NCBI RefSeq assembly: GCF_031846445.1
Contig: NZ_JAVRHR010000005.1
Coordinates: forward strand, 1-64,000
Source: Croceitalea rosinachiae
GTDB taxonomy: Bacteria > Bacteroidota > Bacteroidia > Flavobacteriales > Flavobacteriaceae
DNA: 64,000 nt
Reading direction: 5' to 3'
Position numbers and translations under genes: made by a program. Of the stretch, positions 60,798 to 64,000 are shown piece by piece. The notes below the pieces were generated by a model that ran no database searches, was not told where the DNA came from, and saw only the letters and a program-made list of their open reading frames with translations. How positions within the stretch are numbered: the stretch's first letter is position 1; each line of letters begins with the position of its first letter.

Positions 60798-63242
60798 ATG
60801 AAAATCCTAAAATTTGGTGGAACATCTGTTGCCAATGCCATAAACATTAAGCTTGTTAAGAACATACTTCAAAAAAATGAAGGAACCAAGATTGGGGTTG
60901 TGGTTTCTGCTTTAGGCGGCATAACTGATTTACTTCTCGTTACACTTGAATTGGCCTCAAAACAAAATGTGAATTATAGGAATAGTTTTAATGAAATTGA
61001 AGAAAGGCACCTTAGCACGATAAAAAAATTGTTTTCTGTGACTACTCAAAGTAGTGTTTTAGGAAAAGTAAAAGCTGAACTCAATGATTTGGAAACTTTA
61101 TTGGAGGGTTCATATTTGATAGGTGAAGCAACTCCACAATTAAGTGACAAAATAGTAAGCTATGGTGAAATTTTATCATCTTTCATCATAAGTGAATACT
61201 TAAAAGTTGAAGGTTTGGATGTTAGCTTAAAAAGTGGTAGAGAACTCATTATAACTGATGAAGCCTTTGGCAAGGCAGCAGTAGATTTTGAACGCACCAA
61301 TAGTATTTGTGAAAATTATTTTAATAGTACTGTACACAAGATTACTGTTGTACCAGGTTTTGTTTCTTCTTCGCATTCAGGAAAGGCAACTACTTTAGGG
61401 CGAGGTGGGTCCGATTATAGCGCAGCTATTCTTACTGCTGCAATAAACGCAGAAACTTTGGAAATATGGACAGATGTCAGCGGAATGTACACTGCGAACC
61501 CAAAATTGGTGAAACAAGCCAAATGTGTTTCATATATCTCTTACGAAGAAGCAATGGAACTTTCCCATTTTGGTGCCAAAGTACTTTACCCTCCTACAAT
61601 ACAACCTGTACTTCAAAAAAGTATTCCTATTATAATTAAAAATACTTTCGCTCCAGAAGATGAAGGGACTAAGATTACCAAAAACAATAATGATCAGGGC
61701 AAAACGGTACGTGGAATAAGTCATGTAAATAACATTACCTTGCTTTCTTTAGAGGGCCCAGGTATGGTTGGTATACCTGGCATTTCAAAACGCTTTTTTG
61801 AAACGATGTCTCTAGAGGGCATTAGTATTGTCATGATTACGCAGGCATCATCAGAACATTCTATTTGTGTAGGCATTTCAGACATAGATGCCGAACAAGC
61901 AGTGGCCGCAGTTAACAAAGCATTTACTTATGAGATTACCACAAATAAAATAAAGAAGGTAATTATCGAAAGTGATTTGGCGATTATTGCTTTAGTCGGC
62001 GATAATATGAAAAGCCATCAAGGTTTAAGTGGAAAAATGTTCAGTACTTTGGGAAGAAATAACGTAAATATTAGAGCTATTGCCCAGGGAGCTTCTGAAC
62101 GCAATATTTCGGCCGTAATTCGCAAAGAAGATGTAAAAAAGTCATTAAACACACTTCATGAAACTTTCTTTGAAAAAAATATCAAGCAGTTGAATTTGTT
62201 TGTGATGGGGGTTGGAAATGTTGGAGCTAAATTTTTAAATCAGATTAAAAAACAGAGAAAATACCTACAAGAGGAATTAAAATTGAATGTTAGAGTAATC
62301 GGAATTTCAAATTCTAGGACTATGGCCTTTAATGAAAATGGTATCTCGCTTGATGACTGGCAAAATTTCTTGGCCGATGGTCAAAAAGCAAACCCAAATA
62401 AATTCATTAAAATAGTCAAAGAGTTAAACTATAGAAATAGTGTTTTTGTGGATAATACGGCCAGTGATATCATTGCAAGTAGTTATTCTTCTTATTTAAA
62501 TAGTAGTATTTCTGTAGTTACCTGTAATAAAATTGCTTGTTCTTCAGAATATTCTAATTATAAAGAGCTAAAGCGATTAGCAAAACAATTTAATGCTCCA
62601 TTTTTATTTGAAACCAATGTTGGAGCCGGTCTGCCAATCATTGACACTTTAAAACATCTAATTGCATCAGGGGACAAAATCAAAAAAATCCAAGCTGTCT
62701 TATCTGGAAGTTTGAATTTTGTTTTTAACAATTTTGACAATAATACAAGCTTTCATGATGTGGTCAAACAAGCGCAGGAAGAAGGATATACCGAGCCTGA
62801 CCCAACTATAGATTTAAGTGGAGTTGACGTAATGCGAAAGATTTTGATCTTAGCACGTGAAAGCGGATATGAACTAGAAATTGATGCCATTGAAAATGAT
62901 TCGTTCTTACCAGAAGAAAGTTTAAAAACCTCTTCAAATGAACAATTCTTTGAGTCACTAAAGAAATATGAGAATGATTTTCAAAAATTATATCAAAATG
63001 CCGTTCAAAAAGGTAGCAAACTAAAATACGTAGCTCAATTTGAAGATGGCAAAGCTAAAGTTGGTCTGCAAGAAATACCTGAAAACCATGACTTTTATAA
63101 TCTAGATGGTAGTGATAATATCGTACTTTTTTATACAGAACGATATGCTAATCAACCCATGATTATTAAAGGTGCTGGTGCTGGTGCCGATGTCACGGCT
63201 TCTGGTATCTTTGCTGATGTCATCAGAATAGGTAATTTCTAA
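60798..63242 (+). CDS. thrA: Bifunctional aspartokinase / homoserine dehydrogenase
   Basis: An 814-residue fusion of standard ThrA size. The aspartokinase (1-290) opens with KILKFGGTSVANA and has TTLGRGGSDYSAA; two ACT domains follow (310-450). Homoserine dehydrogenase (460-814) starts with the NAD-binding VMGVGNVGAKFL and contains VTCNKIA, LFETNVGAGLPI and PDPTIDLSGVDVMRK. It makes aspartyl phosphate and homoserine on the way to Thr and Met. Preceded by a promoter and candidate leader peptide; thrB follows 3 bases after the stop. Feedback by Thr is likely through the ACT domains. Confidence 0.96.
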   Translation: MKILKFGGTSVANAINIKLVKNILQKNEGTKIGVVVSALGGITDLLLVTLELASKQNVNYRNSFNEIEERHLSTIKKLFSVTTQSSVLGKVKAELNDLETLLEGSYLIGEATPQLSDKIVSYGEILSSFIISEYLKVEGLDVSLKSGRELIITDEAFGKAAVDFERTNSICENYFNSTVHKITVVPGFVSSSHSGKATTLGRGGSDYSAAILTAAINAETLEIWTDVSGMYTANPKLVKQAKCVSYISYEEAMELSHFGAKVLYPPTIQPVLQKSIPIIIKNTFAPEDEGTKITKNNNDQGKTVRGISHVNNITLLSLEGPGMVGIPGISKRFFETMSLEGISIVMITQASSEHSICVGISDIDAEQAVAAVNKAFTYEITTNKIKKVIIESDLAIIALVGDNMKSHQGLSGKMFSTLGRNNVNIRAIAQGASERNISAVIRKEDVKKSLNTLHETFFEKNIKQLNLFVMGVGNVGAKFLNQIKKQRKYLQEELKLNVRVIGISNSRTMAFNENGISLDDWQNFLADGQKANPNKFIKIVKELNYRNSVFVDNTASDIIASSYSSYLNSSISVVTCNKIACSSEYSNYKELKRLAKQFNAPFLFETNVGAGLPIIDTLKHLIASGDKIKKIQAVLSGSLNFVFNNFDNNTSFHDVVKQAQEEGYTEPDPTIDLSGVDVMRKILILARESGYELEIDAIENDSFLPEESLKTSSNEQFFESLKKYENDFQKLYQNAVQKGSKLKYVAQFEDGKAKVGLQEIPENHDFYNLDGSDNIVLFYTERYANQPMIIKGAGAGADVTASGIFADVIRIGNF

Positions 63243-63245
63243 ATC

Positions 63246-64000
63246 ATGGAAGAAATTAAAGTTTTTTGCCCCGCAACCATTGCCAATGTTTCTTGCGGAT
63301 TTGACGTGCTTGGATTAGCCTTAGAATCGGTTGGAGACGAAATGCTAGTGCGCAAAACAGATAAACCTGGAATCAAAATCACCAAAATCACAGGACAAGA
63401 ACTTCCTTTAGCAACAGAAAATAATGTTGCTGGTGTAGCTGGGTTAGCTTTATTGCAAAAAAGTGATTATCAAGGTGGATTCGAAATTGAAATACAAAAA
63501 AAAATAAAGCCAGGTAGTGGTATTGGCAGCAGTGCGGCAAGTTCAACTGGTGCCGTTTGGGCAATGGACCAATTATTAGGTAACCCATTTACAAAATTGG
63601 AATTAGTCCAATTTGCCATGCAGGGAGAAAAATTAGCAAGTGATGTAGCTCATGCTGATAATGTGGCTCCGGCAATTTATGGTGGTTTTACATTGGTAAG
63701 AAGTTATGACCCTTTAGATATTATTCCAATACCAGCACCTGATGAATTATTCGCAACTGTCATTCATCCCCAAATAGAAATTAAAACTTCTGATTCCCGT
63801 AAAATTCTTAAAACTAACATTTCCTTGGAAAAGGGAATCCGGCAGTGGGGTAATTTAGGGGGCTTAATAGCCGGTCTATATACCAAAGATTATAACCTAA
63901 TCGGACGTTCTTTAGAAGACCATATTGTTGAACCTATCCGTTCTATTTTAATCCCAGGTTTTGACCAAGTAAAATCATCAGTTCATGATTCTGGAGCTCT
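63246..64000 (+). CDS. thrB: Homoserine kinase (partial)
   Basis: The ATG at 63246 opens a frame that is still open at the right edge, so about 251 of roughly 305 residues are seen. The GHMP kinase signatures are clear: PATIANVSCGFDVLGLALE at the start and the phosphate loop KIKPGSGIGSSAASSTGAVW. It phosphorylates homoserine for threonine synthase. It starts 3 bases after thrA, as expected for a thrABC operon; thrC would lie just outside. Confidence 0.95.
   Translation, partial: MEEIKVFCPATIANVSCGFDVLGLALESVGDEMLVRKTDKPGIKITKITGQELPLATENNVAGVAGLALLQKSDYQGGFEIEIQKKIKPGSGIGSSAASSTGAVWAMDQLLGNPFTKLELVQFAMQGEKLASDVAHADNVAPAIYGGFTLVRSYDPLDIIPIPAPDELFATVIHPQIEIKTSDSRKILKTNISLEKGIRQWGNLGGLIAGLYTKDYNLIGRSLEDHIVEPIRSILIPGFDQVKSSVHDSGA

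Noticed and set aside
1..64000. CRISPR arrays, insertion sequences, rRNA genes and toxin-antitoxin pairs
   Set aside because: No regularly spaced repeats, transposase motifs, rRNA sequence or convincing two-gene toxin-antitoxin modules were found on either strand.

Overview
The window is chromosomal DNA of a marine-type member of the Flavobacteriaceae (Bacteroidota). The evidence is low GC, tight operons with almost no Shine-Dalgarno sites, promoter-like TAnnTTTG boxes in place of TATAAT, and typical family markers: BshA, the GH3/beta-lactamase fusion, DUF5916, DUF4159, an LptD-like protein, TamB, the 7TM-HD protein PgpH and a fused aspartokinase/homoserine dehydrogenase. I cannot name the genus.

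Layout. 1-3.1 kb: the end of a secreted SGNH hydrolase (cut by the left edge), an OmpA-type protein and a small lipoprotein. 3.1-12.2 kb (minus strand): envelope and thiol metabolism. This holds bshA, a NagZ-like GH3 fused to a serine hydrolase, a HdrB/HdrC-like iron-sulfur pair, an MlaD-type lipid-transport protein and an amidase. 12.3-28.3 kb: housekeeping genes (LptD-like, RidA, a BadF-type kinase, gapA, pfkA, a giant TamB, tsaD, rsmE, an AI-2E-type exporter). 28.3-32.6 kb: a methyltransferase, then a translationally coupled nucleotidase/esterase/VanX-type dipeptidase operon and an EEP nuclease.

32.6-47.3 kb looks like accessory DNA. It starts with a decayed 3' half of a tRNA-Arg gene that ends at the anticodon loop. 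About 60 bp further comes a degenerate C-terminal tail of a tyrosine recombinase. It ends at the intact tRNA-Arg(TCT) in the same orientation. I read this as an old, immobilised genomic island of about 14.4 kb integrated at tRNA-Arg. Its cargo is tandem paralogous lipoproteins with a DUF5694 protein, an M1 peptidase that has lost every zinc ligand, a DUF5916 barrel protein, an Ntn hydrolase fusion, and several stress-type or orphan genes (DinB, SnoaL-like, DJ-1, Lrp).

47.4-64 kb is core genome again: tRNA-Pro and tRNA-Ser, pgpH, a thiolase, an NlpC/P60 protein whose catalytic Cys is Ala, a TPR protein, gyrA, clpC, nnrDE and the threonine operon thrA-thrB (cut by the right edge). Upstream of thrA there is a good promoter and a 17-codon reading frame rich in Thr whose end overlaps a GC hairpin, a candidate attenuation leader.

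The most interesting signals are the tRNA-Arg island scar, the thr leader, and two independent predicted inactive peptidases (M1 and C40). No CRISPR array, insertion sequence, defence locus or rRNA was seen.
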